Positions 43,777-53,058 of a DNA stretch of 64,000 bases are shown piece by piece (the first letter of the stretch is position 1; every line of letters begins with the position of its first letter). A program made the position numbers and the translations under genes. This DNA is from JAGNLM01 sp964439835 (GTDB lineage: Bacteria > Pseudomonadota > Gammaproteobacteria > JAABTG01): NCBI GenBank assembly GCA_964439835.1, contig CAYTPQ010000001.1, positions 111,402 through 175,401 of the forward strand, in the 5' to 3' direction. The notes below the pieces were generated by a model. The model saw only the letters and a program-made list of their open reading frames with translations. It did not search any database and was not told the origin of the DNA.

Positions 43777-44872
43777 CGTCGTTCTCCCCGCACAGCGCCC
43801 GCGCCTCCTCGGTGATGTCGATCCCCACCGGACACCAGGTGATGCAGCGCCCACAGCCGACGCAGCCGCTGCGCCCGTACTGCTCGTGCCAGGTGCCGAG
43901 CTTGTGCACCAGCCACTGCCGGTAGCGCAGCTGGGTGTTGTCGCGCACCACGAAGCTGTGCATGTAGCTGTGGCCCTCGGTGAAGCAGGAGTCCCACTGC
44001 CGGTAGTGCTCGCTCCTGCGACCGTCCAGATCGGTGACGTCGCCCTCGCTGTGGCAGAAGCAGGTGGGGCAGACCGAGGTGCAGCTGCCGCACGCGAGGC
44101 AGCGCGCCGCGACCTGCTCCCAGCGGGGGTGGTCGAAGCTCGCCAGCAACCGGTCCTTCAGGTCCCGGGCGGGCAGGCTGCGGGTCTGAGCGGCCACCGC
44201 GTCGCCGTGCTGACGCTCGGCCGCCGCCCGCTGGGCGTCGGTTGCGGGCTGCAGCGGCAGCTCCTCCACGATCCCCTTCGCCCGCTCGCTCTTCGCGCGC
44301 ACCAGGAAGCCGTCGTCGAGCTCGGTCAGGGCCAGGTCGAAGCCAGCGGAGGCCGAGGGCCCGTCGCCGGTGGAGTGGCAGAAACAGGTCTCGGCGGGGA
44401 ACGCGCAGTCCACGGCGATCAGCAGCAGGCTCCGCCGGCGGTTGTTGTAGTAGTGGTCCGGGTATTCCTGGTAGCAGAAGTGCTGGTCCTGGAGGTTCAG
44501 CGCCGCCAGGTCGCAGGCCCGCAGCCCGATGACCGCGGTAGGCGGGGCCTCCACCGTCTGCTCGACGAAGCGCAACTCGCCGCGCTCGTTGCGCCCGACC
44601 CGCCACAGGGTCTCGCGGGCAGCGAAGGTGAGCGGCTTGACCGCCTGAGGGCCGTTGGCCCAGGCGAAGCAACGGCGGTCCCCGGTCGGCTCGAGGCGGT
44701 AGCGACCGGGCGCCTGCCGGTCGCGCCAGCCGATCGGCAGGTCGGCCGCCCGCTGGATCGTGTCGAAGACCACGGTCCCGTCCCGCACCCGGGGCCCGAC
44801 GCAGCGGTAGCCCTGGCGCTTCAGCACCGAGATCAGCCGGTCCAGGTCATCCCGGCGAAGAAACTGGTCCAT
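43769..44872 (-). CDS. hydB: Group 3b [NiFe]-hydrogenase beta subunit (Fe-S protein)
   Basis: This 367-residue electron-transfer subunit has an N-terminal domain with CDLAALNLQD, CFCHSTGDGPSASAG and related motifs found in sulfhydrogenase beta. The C-terminus carries two [4Fe-4S] ferredoxin motifs (CLACGSCTSVCPTCFCHS and CVGCGRCITWCPVGIDI). Together with the gamma subunit it forms the NAD(P)H-reacting module. It is preceded by a 173-bp gap after the protease gene. Confidence 0.9.
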   Translation of the reverse strand: MDQFLRRDDLDRLISVLKRQGYRCVGPRVRDGTVVFDTIQRAADLPIGWRDRQAPGRYRLEPTGDRRCFAWANGPQAVKPLTFAARETLWRVGRNERGELRFVEQTVEAPPTAVIGLRACDLAALNLQDQHFCYQEYPDHYYNNRRRSLLLIAVDCAFPAETCFCHSTGDGPSASAGFDLALTELDDGFLVRAKSERAKGIVEELPLQPATDAQRAAAERQHGDAVAAQTRSLPARDLKDRLLASFDHPRWEQVAARCLACGSCTSVCPTCFCHSEGDVTDLDGRRSEHYRQWDSCFTEGHSYMHSFVVRDNTQLRYRQWLVHKLGTWHEQYGRSGCVGCGRCITWCPVGIDITEEARALCGENDDA

Positions 44873-45045
44873 CGCTATGCTCCGAGGTCGGCGTTCAATC
44901 CGAACAGTCCGGACAACCGCAGGGGCGCACAGGCGCGAAGCGGTCGGTCAAGGGGGATAGCCCCGGTTGGGGCGGCCGCGCCCGCGCGCCCCGCGGTCCA
45001 CCCGCACCGCCCTGCCGTAATGGCCCTGGCGGCAGCGGCCGTCAT

Positions 45046-45519
45046 TTAGCCACCGCGCGTCGCCGCGCCGTCACGGAGCATGCGGGCGATCTGCGACGCG
45101 AGGTCCGGGACCGCGGCGGCCACCGGGGCCGCCATGGGCCCGGGCGTGCCCGAGCGGGGGGCGCCAGGCCCAATGGCCACGCCGTAGAGCCGCAGCCGCG
45201 GCGGCAGCTCGCCGAGGGCCTCCCCCAGGGCCAGCACTGCAGCCAGGTCGAGCCCGTGGCTGGAAAGGGCGCAGCGCGCCTCGAGCACCTCCTGGCGGTC
45301 CCAGCAGCGCAGGCTGCCCACCGGCTCGCCGGTGTCGACGGCATCGACCAGCACCGCCTCCTCTGCGCCGTGCAGCAGGCTGAGGAGCCCGGCCGCGGGT
45401 GGCCCGCAGCGCACCAGTTCGACCCCTTGCGGCATGGGCATCGCCGCCAGGGCGTCCAGTACGGCCCAGCCGACCGCGTCGTCGCCGAACAGCGAGCCGA
45501 CCCCGATGACGCGCGTCAC
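45046..45519 (-). CDS. Hydrogenase maturation endopeptidase
   Basis: This protein of about 157 residues is of the HyaD/HycI/HoxW type. It has VIGVGSLFGDDAVGWAVLDAL at the N-terminus (nickel-ligand acidic residue in the GDD motif), VDAVDTGEPVGSL, and the histidine in SSHGLDLAAVLALGEAL. It removes the C-terminal peptide of a hydrogenase large subunit after Ni insertion. Sitting within the group 3b operon, it probably serves that enzyme. No second protease is seen near hoxFUYH, so it may serve both. The GTG at 45519 is chosen because homology starts there. Confidence 0.85.
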   Translation of the reverse strand: MTRVIGVGSLFGDDAVGWAVLDALAAMPMPQGVELVRCGPPAAGLLSLLHGAEEAVLVDAVDTGEPVGSLRCWDRQEVLEARCALSSHGLDLAAVLALGEALGELPPRLRLYGVAIGPGAPRSGTPGPMAAPVAAAVPDLASQIARMLRDGAATRGG

Positions 45520-45629
45520 CGCAGGTCCTAACCCGGGCCCGGCACCGGGCCCGGGGACCCCTGCCGCCCGAACGGCGACAGCGGCCGGGCCGGGCGCCGC
45601 CACCGGCCCAGCCCCCCCGTGGCCCGGTC

Positions 45630-46931
45630 TCAGCCCCGGCGCACGGTGAGCTTCAGGAAGTGGGTCGCGCACGAGATGCAGGGGTCGTAGTTGCGGATCA
45701 CCGTCTCGGCCTTAAGGCGCAGGGCCTCGTCGCTCGCCTCGCCGTCCATCGCCTCGATCGAGAGCCGCAGGTCCTCCTCGATCCGGGCCTGGTTCTGGCT
45801 GGTCGGCGGCACGATCCGCGCCCGCAGGACCCGGCCCTCGCGGTCGGTCTCCCAGCGCTGCCAGAGCAGCCCCCGCGGCGCCTCGGTCGCGCCGAAACCG
45901 ACCCCCGCCGCGGGCTCTACCGCCACCCCCGGCTCGTCCTCCGGGGCCTGGTAGGCGTCCAGGATCCGCAGCGCCTCGACCAGCGCCCAGTGCAGCTCGA
46001 CGGCCCGGGCCACCACCGCGTGGAAGGGGTTCTGGCTGGGGAATTCGACGCCGGTCTCCTCCAGGTTCGAGCGCACCGCCGCCGGCAGGCGGTCCAGATT
46101 GAGATTCAGGCGCGCCAGCGGGCCGACCAGGTAGGGACGGCCGTGGTAGTGGGAGTACAGGGCGGTGGAGTGCGGGACGTGCGACTCCTGGAAGTGCGCC
46201 TCGTACTCCTCGGCATCGATCTCGAGCCCGTCGCTCGAGACGATCCGGCCCTCGTTCAGGGGGTACTCGTCCGGGTGGCGGAGCGCGACGGAGACAAAGT
46301 CCTGGGCGAGCCCGGGAAGGCCGAGAGCGGCGGTCCAGCGCACCAGCTCCTTGGCCATGGGCAGGGCCTCGCGCAGCTGCTCGCGCAGGCGCGAGACCCG
46401 CTCCGGGGCGGGCGCGCGGTAGAAGCCGCCCACCCGCACCCCGACCGGGTGCACCGAGCGCCCGCCCAGCATCGCCATCAGGGCATTGCCGAGCTCCTGC
46501 AGGTGGAGCCCGCGGCGCACCTCGTCCGGATACTCCCGGGCCATCTCCACCACGCTGCCGAAGCCGAGGAAGTCCGGCGCCGCCAGAAGGTGGATGTGCA
46601 GGGCGTGGCTCTCGATCCACTCCCCGCAGTAGAGGAGCCGGCGCATCTCCCGGACCCACGGGCCGGGCCGGGCGCCGAAGATCGACTCCAGCCCGTGCAC
46701 CGCGCTCATCTGATACGCCGCCGGGCAGATCCCGCAGATCCGCGCCACCAGGTCCGGCACCTCGGCGTAGCCCCGACCCTCCAGCAGCTTCTCGAACAGC
46801 CGCGGGGGCTCGAAGATCCGCAGCCGCGCCTCCCGGACCCGGCCGCTCTCCAGGTGCAGGTCGAGCGCACCCTCCCCTTCCACCCGGGCCAGGACCGGGA
46901 CCTCGATCCGGACCTCCCGCCGCTCGCTCAT
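45630..46931 (-). CDS. hydA: Group 3b [NiFe]-hydrogenase alpha (large) subunit
   Basis: This 433-residue subunit holds the NiFe site. The N-terminal pair is in VARICGICPAAYQMS and the C-terminal pair is in YDPCISCATHFLKLTVRRG. The peptide after the His (FLKLTVRRG) would be cleaved during maturation. The ATG at 46931 overlaps the delta subunit by 4 bp. The upstream open frame is a shadow. The enzyme oxidises H2 with NADP(H) or reduces protons and, in some archaea, sulfur. Confidence 0.95.
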   Translation of the reverse strand: MSERREVRIEVPVLARVEGEGALDLHLESGRVREARLRIFEPPRLFEKLLEGRGYAEVPDLVARICGICPAAYQMSAVHGLESIFGARPGPWVREMRRLLYCGEWIESHALHIHLLAAPDFLGFGSVVEMAREYPDEVRRGLHLQELGNALMAMLGGRSVHPVGVRVGGFYRAPAPERVSRLREQLREALPMAKELVRWTAALGLPGLAQDFVSVALRHPDEYPLNEGRIVSSDGLEIDAEEYEAHFQESHVPHSTALYSHYHGRPYLVGPLARLNLNLDRLPAAVRSNLEETGVEFPSQNPFHAVVARAVELHWALVEALRILDAYQAPEDEPGVAVEPAAGVGFGATEAPRGLLWQRWETDREGRVLRARIVPPTSQNQARIEEDLRLSIEAMDGEASDEALRLKAETVIRNYDPCISCATHFLKLTVRRG

Positions 46932-47722
46932 GCGCCCTCCCCGGCAGCGAGCCGCTCGGCCTCGCGGGCGAACGGCTCGGCCTGGCTGTGGATCCCCTGG
47001 AAGCGTCGGCGCACCGCCTGCGGGTCGAGCCCGAGCCCGGCGAAGCGCGCGGCCAGGGCGGCCGGGTTGACGGCCTCGGCCGGCCCGGCACAGCCGTAGC
47101 AGTCGCGGCCCACGGCCGGGCAGAGCACACCGCAGCCGGTGACCGTGACCGGTCCCAGACAGGGCAGGCCCTTCGCCACGACCACGCACACATGGTGCTG
47201 ACGCTTGCACTCCAGGCAGAGCTTGTCTCGTGAGCGGACCGGGGTGACCCCGGAGAGCAAGGCACGCACCGCGCCCAGGACCTGGTGGCTGTTGACCGGG
47301 CAGCCGTAGAGTTCCAGGTCGACGCGCACGTGCCGGGACAAGGCGGTGGCCGTGTCGAGCAGCTCCAGCTGCTCGGGCCGGGCGTAGACGTCGGCCGCCC
47401 AGGCCTGGGCGTCGGCCTGGTTGCGCAGGGCCTGCACACCGCCGCTCGTCGCACAGGCCCCCATCGCCACCAGGTACCGGCTGTTCGCGCGGATCCGGGC
47501 GATGCGCTCGACCTCGTGGGGTGTGGAGACGCTGCCCTCGATCAGAGCGATGTCGACCGCCGCCTCCTCGTCGACCGGACCGGCCTCGGGGAAGTGCACG
47601 ATGTCTACCAGTTCGGCGAGGTGCAGGAGACCCTCGCCGAGGTTCAGGAGGGCCAGCTGGCACCCGTCACAGGAACTGAACTTGTGCACGGCCACTCGCG
47701 GCCGGGGAGGGCGCTCGCTCAT
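46928..47722 (-). CDS. hydD: Group 3b [NiFe]-hydrogenase delta (small) subunit
   Basis: This 264-residue small subunit has the proximal cluster ligands in SSCDGCQLALLN, GACATSGGVQA and LYGCPVNSHQVLGAV. Extra C-terminal cysteines (CLECKRQHHVCVVVAKGLPC, GCGVLCPAVGRDCYGC) would bind two further [4Fe-4S] clusters. There is no Tat signal, so the enzyme is cytoplasmic. It is the first gene of the operon (D-A-protease-B-G) and divergent from hoxF. Confidence 0.93.
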   Translation of the reverse strand: MSERPPRPRVAVHKFSSCDGCQLALLNLGEGLLHLAELVDIVHFPEAGPVDEEAAVDIALIEGSVSTPHEVERIARIRANSRYLVAMGACATSGGVQALRNQADAQAWAADVYARPEQLELLDTATALSRHVRVDLELYGCPVNSHQVLGAVRALLSGVTPVRSRDKLCLECKRQHHVCVVVAKGLPCLGPVTVTGCGVLCPAVGRDCYGCAGPAEAVNPAALAARFAGLGLDPQAVRRRFQGIHSQAEPFAREAERLAAGEGA

Positions 47723-48068
47723 GAGGGCACCTGCGGGTTGGCATCCTGCGGGAAGACCGGCGGGCTAGCCCCGTCCGCCGGGCGTCGGGTCCAAACAGGC
47801 AACCCGCTCGACGTGGGTCGGCCGGCCACGCCAAAGCTTGACGGGACGCGCCGCAACTTACCGCTAGTGTCGAACTTGACCTACGTTAAAGGCAAGCGCC
47901 CTGTGGTCGCGTCTGTATCCGAAGGGGGTTGATCGGCGTCATAGATGGCCTGCCAGGGCTGGCAGAGTATTAACAGTCGCTCATATTTAATGCGCCGTGC
48001 CCTGCGGGGCGAAACACGCCCGGGGCGGGTCGACGCCGGGAGCAGGCCCAACGAGAGGGTTGTCCATC
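47723..48068. promoter_or_regulatory. Divergent promoter region of the two hydrogenase operons
   Basis: These 346 bp separate hydD (minus) and hoxF (plus). FNR-like half-matched sites are visible: TTGAT-N4-GTCAT at 47929-47942 (8 of 10) and a weaker TTGAC-N4-GTTAA at about 47876-47889 (7 of 10). An AT-rich stretch (CATATTTAATGC, about 47984-47995) could be the hox -10 region. There is no perfect sigma-54 motif. A shared redox regulator is plausible but unproven. Confidence 0.4.
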
Positions 48069-49862
48069 ATGACCAACGGACAAATGTCCGAAGTCGACCG
48101 CTTCGTCGACGAGCTGGCGAGCCGGTACGGCCGGGACCGCAGGAACCTGCTACAGATCCTGCGCAAGGTGCAGGACCACTACGGGTGCATCTGCGACAAC
48201 GCCCTGGAGGCCGTCGGCCGGGCGATGCAGGTGCCGACGATGAACGTGGAGAGCGTGGTCGAATTCTACTCGTTCCTGCACCGCACGCCGAGGGGCCAGT
48301 ACGACGTGCTGTTCAGCGACAACATCGTCGACCGGATGCTCGGCAAGGAAGCGCTGATGCAGAGGCTGTGCGACAAGCTCGGCGTGAAACCCGGCGAGAC
48401 TCGCGACGACTGGCGGGTGACAGTCGACAACACCTCCTGCACCGGGATGCCCGACCAGGGCCCGGCCATGCTGGTGAACGGCTGGGCGCTCACGCACTTG
48501 ACGCCGGCCCGCATTGACACCATCGCCGATCTCATCGAGCGGGCCGTGCCGCTGCAGAAGTGGCCGGGGATCTACTGCGAGGTCGAGGACAACGTGCGCC
48601 GGCGGGACCTGCTGCTCGGCGCGCCGTTCATCGACGGATCGGGGATCCGGGCGGCCGTCAGCCGCGGCCCCGACGCGATCCTGGAGGAGATGATGACCTC
48701 CGGCCTGCGTGGCCTCGGCGGCGCAGGGTTCAAGACCGCGCAGAAGTGGGCGCTGTCGCGCCAGGCCGCCGGCCACGAGCACTTCGTGGTCTGCAACGCC
48801 GACGAGGGCGAGCCCGGCACCTTCAAGGACCGGGTACTGCTGCAGAGTCACTCGAACCTGATGCTGGAGGGGATGACCGTCTGCGCGCGGGTGGTCGGCG
48901 CCCGCAAGGGCTACGTGTACCTGCGAGGCGAGTACCGCTACATGCTCGAGCTGCTCGAGTTCACCATCGAGCAGCGCCGGCGTGCAGGCCTCCTCGGAAA
49001 GGGCATCCTGGGCGTCGAGGGCTTCGACTTCGACGTGGAGATCCACCTGGGCGCGGGTGCCTACATCTGCGGCGAGGAGTCGGCCCTGCTGGAGTCGCTC
49101 GAGGGCAAGCGCGGGGTACCGCGCAAGCGCCCGCCGTTCCCCGTGACCCACGGGCACGACAACGCGCCGACCGTAGTCAACAATGTCGAGACCTTCGCCG
49201 CAGCGGCCAAGATCGCCGCCAACGGCGGCGCCTGGTGGGCCGCGAAGGGGACCGAGAAGTCGCCGGGCACCAAGCTCCTGTCGATCTCGGGCGACTGCGC
49301 CCGACCCGGCGTCTACGAGTACCCCTTCGGTCTCACCATCCGGGAGATCCTGGACGACTGCGGCGCGAGCGACACGGCCGCGGTGCAGGTGGCCGGTCCG
49401 GCCGGACAGCTGGTACCGGAGCGTGAGTTCGGACGCAAGATCGCCTACGAAGACATCGCCACCGGCGGGTCCTTCATGATCTTCGATCGCAGCCGCGACC
49501 TACTCGAGGTGGTCCGCAACTTCTCCGGCTTCTTCGCCCACGAGAGCTGCGGCTTCTGCACACCCTGCCGCGTCGGCACTTCGCTCATGCGCGACCTGGT
49601 CGAGAAGATCGCGGCCGGCCACGGCACCCCCTACGACCTGCAGGAGATGAAGCACCTGGGCACGGTGATGAAGCAGGCGAGCCACTGTGGGCTAGGCCTG
49701 ACCGCGCCCAACCCGGTGCTGAGCACGCTCGACAAGTTCCCGGAGATCTGGAGCGGACGGCTGAAGTCGAAGGACTTCGAGCCCGCCTTCGACCTGGACG
49801 GCGCCCTCTCCGAGGCGCGCGCCCTCACCGGTCGCGACGACGTCCACGCCCACATCGCCTAG
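48069..49862 (+). CDS. hoxF: NAD-reducing hydrogenase diaphorase subunit HoxF
   Basis: This 597-residue flavoprotein has an N-terminal NuoE/HoxE-like thioredoxin-fold domain (about 1-165) and a NuoF-like FMN/NAD domain (LRGLGGAGFKTAQKW, HLGAGAYICGEESALLESLEG). A [4Fe-4S] motif SCGFCTPCRVG follows, with the distant Cys in ASHCGLGL. It oxidises or reduces NAD(H) for the bidirectional hydrogenase. In the N-terminal domain the usual CxxxC ligand pair reads SCTGMPDQGP, so the second Cys is Pro. It is the first gene of hoxFUYH. Confidence 0.95.
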   Translation: MTNGQMSEVDRFVDELASRYGRDRRNLLQILRKVQDHYGCICDNALEAVGRAMQVPTMNVESVVEFYSFLHRTPRGQYDVLFSDNIVDRMLGKEALMQRLCDKLGVKPGETRDDWRVTVDNTSCTGMPDQGPAMLVNGWALTHLTPARIDTIADLIERAVPLQKWPGIYCEVEDNVRRRDLLLGAPFIDGSGIRAAVSRGPDAILEEMMTSGLRGLGGAGFKTAQKWALSRQAAGHEHFVVCNADEGEPGTFKDRVLLQSHSNLMLEGMTVCARVVGARKGYVYLRGEYRYMLELLEFTIEQRRRAGLLGKGILGVEGFDFDVEIHLGAGAYICGEESALLESLEGKRGVPRKRPPFPVTHGHDNAPTVVNNVETFAAAAKIAANGGAWWAAKGTEKSPGTKLLSISGDCARPGVYEYPFGLTIREILDDCGASDTAAVQVAGPAGQLVPEREFGRKIAYEDIATGGSFMIFDRSRDLLEVVRNFSGFFAHESCGFCTPCRVGTSLMRDLVEKIAAGHGTPYDLQEMKHLGTVMKQASHCGLGLTAPNPVLSTLDKFPEIWSGRLKSKDFEPAFDLDGALSEARALTGRDDVHAHIA

Positions 49863-49872
49863 GGGATCGATC

Positions 49873-50604
49873 ATGAGCGAGCAGCAGACCATCACCATCG
49901 ACGGCCGCGAGGTCCCGTTCACCGAGGGCCAGACCATCATGGACGCGGCACTGGCCGCCGGCGTCTACGTCCCGCACCTCTGCCACAACCCCGAGTTCGT
50001 GCCCCACGGCAGCTGCCGGGTCTGCGTGGTCAAGGTCAACGGCCGCTTCCAGTCCGCCTGCACCGCGCCGGCTGCGGCCGGCCAGGTGGTCGACAACGGC
50101 AGCGACGAGATCATGGACATGCGCCGCACGCTGCTGCAAATGCTGTTTGTCGAGGGCAACCACGTCTGCCCCGCCTGCGAGAAGAGCGGACGCTGCCAGC
50201 TGCAGGCGGTGGCCTACTACACCGGCATGCTGGAGCCGCACTACACCCACTTCTACCCGATGCGCCGGATCGACGCCTCGCACCCGGACGCGGTGCTCGA
50301 CTTCAACCGCTGCATCCTCTGCGAGCTCTGCGTGCGGGCGAGCCGGGACTTCGACGGAAAGAGTGTGTTCGGGATCAGTGGACGTGGCATCAAGGCGAAG
50401 CTCGTCGTCAACGCCGCGAGCGGCAAGCTCGGGGACACAAACTTTTCGATCCACGACAAGGCCTTCCACGTCTGCCCGGTGGGCGCGATCCTGCCCAAGC
50501 ACAGGGGCTACGAGGTGCCAATAGGGGAGCGCCTGTACGACCGCCAGCCGATCAGCGTCGTCGGCGACGTGGCCGCCCACGACGAGGAGAACGCCCATGC
50601 CTGA
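49873..50604 (+). CDS. hoxU: NAD-reducing hydrogenase diaphorase subunit HoxU
   Basis: This 243-residue subunit is related to the N-terminus of NuoG. It has a [2Fe-2S] ferredoxin domain (CHNPEFVPHGSCRVCVVKV, SACTAP), a His/Cys [4Fe-4S] region (HVCPACEKSGRCQLQ) and a further cluster motif (CILCELCVRASRD). It wires HoxF to HoxY. A Shine-Dalgarno (AGGGGAT) precedes ATG 49873. It overlaps hoxY by 8 bp. Confidence 0.95.
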   Translation: MSEQQTITIDGREVPFTEGQTIMDAALAAGVYVPHLCHNPEFVPHGSCRVCVVKVNGRFQSACTAPAAAGQVVDNGSDEIMDMRRTLLQMLFVEGNHVCPACEKSGRCQLQAVAYYTGMLEPHYTHFYPMRRIDASHPDAVLDFNRCILCELCVRASRDFDGKSVFGISGRGIKAKLVVNAASGKLGDTNFSIHDKAFHVCPVGAILPKHRGYEVPIGERLYDRQPISVVGDVAAHDEENAHA

Positions 50605-51136
50605 GAAGCTCAAGGTCGCGACCGCCTCCCTCGCGGGCTGTTTCGGCTGCCACATGTCGGTGCTCGACATCGACGAGCGGATCCTGGATCTGGTGCAGCT
50701 GGTCGACTTCGACCGCACCCCGATCACCGACATCAAGAAGATCGGGCCTTGCGACATCGGCATCATCGAGGGCGGGGTCGCCAACGCGGAGAACGTGGAG
50801 GTGCTGCGGGAGTTCCGGGACCACTGCAAGATCCTGGTGGCGCTGGGGGCCTGTGCCATCACCGGCGGCATCCCGGCGATGCGCAACCAGTTCACGGTCG
50901 AGGAGTGCCTGCGCGAGTCTTACGTGGAGGGCATGGGGGTGGAGAACCCGGGCGTCCCGAACGACCCCGAGATCCCGCTGTTGCTGAACAAGGTCCACCC
51001 GATCCACGAGGTGGTGAAGGTCGACTACTTCCTACCCGGCTGCCCACCGTCCGCCGACGCCATCTGGACCTTCCTCACCGAGCTCGTCCAGGGCAAGCCG
51101 ATCGCGTTCCCGTACACCCAGATCCACTACGACTGA
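50597..51136 (+). CDS. hoxY: NAD-reducing hydrogenase small subunit HoxY
   Basis: This 179-residue small subunit binds only the proximal cluster: SLAGCFGCHMSVLDIDERILDL, ALGACAITGGIPAMRN and FLPGCPPSADAIW. There is no signal peptide. It pairs with HoxH. The gene is followed by an unusual 189-bp gap containing a repeat element before hoxH. Confidence 0.95.
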   Translation: MPEKLKVATASLAGCFGCHMSVLDIDERILDLVQLVDFDRTPITDIKKIGPCDIGIIEGGVANAENVEVLREFRDHCKILVALGACAITGGIPAMRNQFTVEECLRESYVEGMGVENPGVPNDPEIPLLLNKVHPIHEVVKVDYFLPGCPPSADAIWTFLTELVQGKPIAFPYTQIHYD

Positions 51137-51154
51137 CCAGCATCGGAAATGCGA

Positions 51155-51255
51155 ACCACAGAGAACACAGAGCACACAGAGTGAGCTGGAGCATCCGCAT
51201 GGCATCACATGGTGAACTTCCTCGTAAGCTCTGTGGACGCTGTGGACTCTGTGGT
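51155..51255. repeat. 9-nt-periodic inverted-repeat element, copy C
   Basis: The left arm is three tandem 9-mers (ACCACAGAG, AACACAGAG, CACACAGAG; 51155-51181). The right arm (51229-51255) is the inverted equivalent. The 101-bp element lies inside the hox operon between hoxY and hoxH. Confidence 0.8.
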
Positions 51256-51325
51256 CATCTCCTCGGGACGCTGAGAAACAATCGAGCGCTGTGGTAGTGG
51301 TGGAAGGCTTGAACGGAGTGAAACC

Positions 51326-52813
51326 ATGATGAATCTGGAAACTGCCGCGAATCCCCAGGGCCTGAAGCGGGTCGTGATCGAGCCGGTGACCCGCGTCGAG
51401 GGGCACGGCAAGGTGACGCTGCTGCTGGACGAGGCCAACCACATCCAGCAGGCGCGCCTGCACATCGTCGAGTTCCGGGGCTTCGAGAAGTTCATCCAGG
51501 GCCGACCCTACTGGGAGCTGCCGGTGGTGGTGCAACGGCTCTGCGGCATCTGCCCGGTGAGCCACCACCTGGCCGCGGCCAAGGCGACCGACATGCTGGT
51601 CGGCGTGGACCAGCTCACGCCGACCGCCGAGAAGATCCGCCGCCTGATGCACTACGGCCAGACCCTGCAGTCCCACGCGGTGCACTTCTTCCACCTGGCC
51701 TCGCCCGACCTACTGTTCGGCTACGACGACGCGGTAGCGCACCGCAACATCGTCGGGGTGATCCAGGACTATCCGGAGATCGGCGTCCAGGGCGTGAAGC
51801 TGCGCAAGTACGGCCAGGAGGTGATCCGCCTGACCGCCGGCAAGCGCGTGCACGGGACCGGCGCGATCCCGGGCGGCGTCAACAAGAGCCTGTCCCGGGA
51901 GGAGCGCGACTATCTGCTGGCCGACATCGATCAGATGATTGCCTGGGGCCGCGACGCGGTGCACCTGTGCAAGCAGCTCTACGAGAAGAGCCCCGCTTAC
52001 CACCAGGAGTTCGCGACCTTCCCGAGCAACATGCTCGGCATGATCCGCGCCGACGGCGCGCTCGAGCTCTACCACGGTGGCCTGCGGGCGAAGGACCCGG
52101 ACGGCAAGACCATCTTCGATCACGTGGACTACCGGCAGTACGACGACTACGTCCACGAGGCGATCAAGCCCTGGAGCTACATGAAGTTCCCGTTCATCCG
52201 CTCGCTCGGGCCGGACCGCGGCTGGTACCGCGTCGGGCCGCTGGCGCGGGTCAACAACTGCGACTTCATCTCGACCCCGCTGGCCGAGGCCGAGCGCAAG
52301 GAGTTCCTGGCGATCAGCAACGGGCGGCCGGTGCAAGCCTCGCTGCCCTACCACTGGGCGCGGATGGTCGAGCTGCTGCACTCGGCGGAGCTGATCAAGG
52401 AGCTGGTGCTCGACGACGACATCGCCGGTCCGGACCTGGTGACCCGCGGCGAGATGCGCGAGGAGGGCATCGGCGTGGTCGAGGCCCCGCGCGGCACCCT
52501 GTTCCACCACTACCGCATCGACGAGGAGGGGCTGGTCACCAAGGCCAACCTGATCGTCTCCACGACCAACAACAACCAGGCCATGAACGAGGCGATCCGG
52601 GACGTCGCCGCCAAGAACCTGGACGGCCGCGAGCTGACCGAGCCGCTGCTGAACCAGATCGAGGTGGCGATCCGGGCCTACGACCCCTGTCTGTCGTGCG
52701 CCACCCACGCCCTCGGCAAGATGCCCCTGGAGGTGGAGCTGGTGGACGCCTCCGGCGAGACCGTGCAGAAGGTGAGCCGCGGCGCCGGCGGGCTGTCCAG
52801 CTGCGCCGTCTGA
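51326..52813 (+). CDS. hoxH: NAD-reducing hydrogenase large subunit HoxH
   Basis: This 495-residue NiFe large subunit has proximal Cys residues in RLCGICPVSHHLAAAKA and distal ones in YDPCLSCATHALGK. About 31 residues follow the His, to be removed by an endopeptidase. It forms the H2-activating module with HoxY (group 3d, cytoplasmic, oxygen-tolerant in some hosts). ATG 51326 has a GGAGTGAAACC leader. No hoxW/hoxI follows. Confidence 0.96.
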   Translation: MMNLETAANPQGLKRVVIEPVTRVEGHGKVTLLLDEANHIQQARLHIVEFRGFEKFIQGRPYWELPVVVQRLCGICPVSHHLAAAKATDMLVGVDQLTPTAEKIRRLMHYGQTLQSHAVHFFHLASPDLLFGYDDAVAHRNIVGVIQDYPEIGVQGVKLRKYGQEVIRLTAGKRVHGTGAIPGGVNKSLSREERDYLLADIDQMIAWGRDAVHLCKQLYEKSPAYHQEFATFPSNMLGMIRADGALELYHGGLRAKDPDGKTIFDHVDYRQYDDYVHEAIKPWSYMKFPFIRSLGPDRGWYRVGPLARVNNCDFISTPLAEAERKEFLAISNGRPVQASLPYHWARMVELLHSAELIKELVLDDDIAGPDLVTRGEMREEGIGVVEAPRGTLFHHYRIDEEGLVTKANLIVSTTNNNQAMNEAIRDVAAKNLDGRELTEPLLNQIEVAIRAYDPCLSCATHALGKMPLEVELVDASGETVQKVSRGAGGLSSCAV

Positions 52814-53058
52814 GCATCCCGGTACCGCACGCGGGCCAGGCGCTCTCGAGAACGCAGGCCGATGGTTAGTAGCGCTGAATCCTTGAGACGTCCTGACGAC
52901 CGGCGGCGGAGGCCCACCTCCGCCGCCGTTCCCGCCGTACCGCGGTAGTACCGTCTCTCCCAGACACCCACGCGACCGCCCCTCGTCAACGGCCACCCTT
53001 TCCAGGCCGTCACGCCCTGGCGTATGGTGGCGGGCGTGACGGCTGGCCTGTCCTCCCG

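Noticed and set aside
46932..47663. N-terminal extension of the hydrogenase large subunit
   Set aside because: It is the shadow of the small-subunit gene; homology begins at the ATG at 46931.
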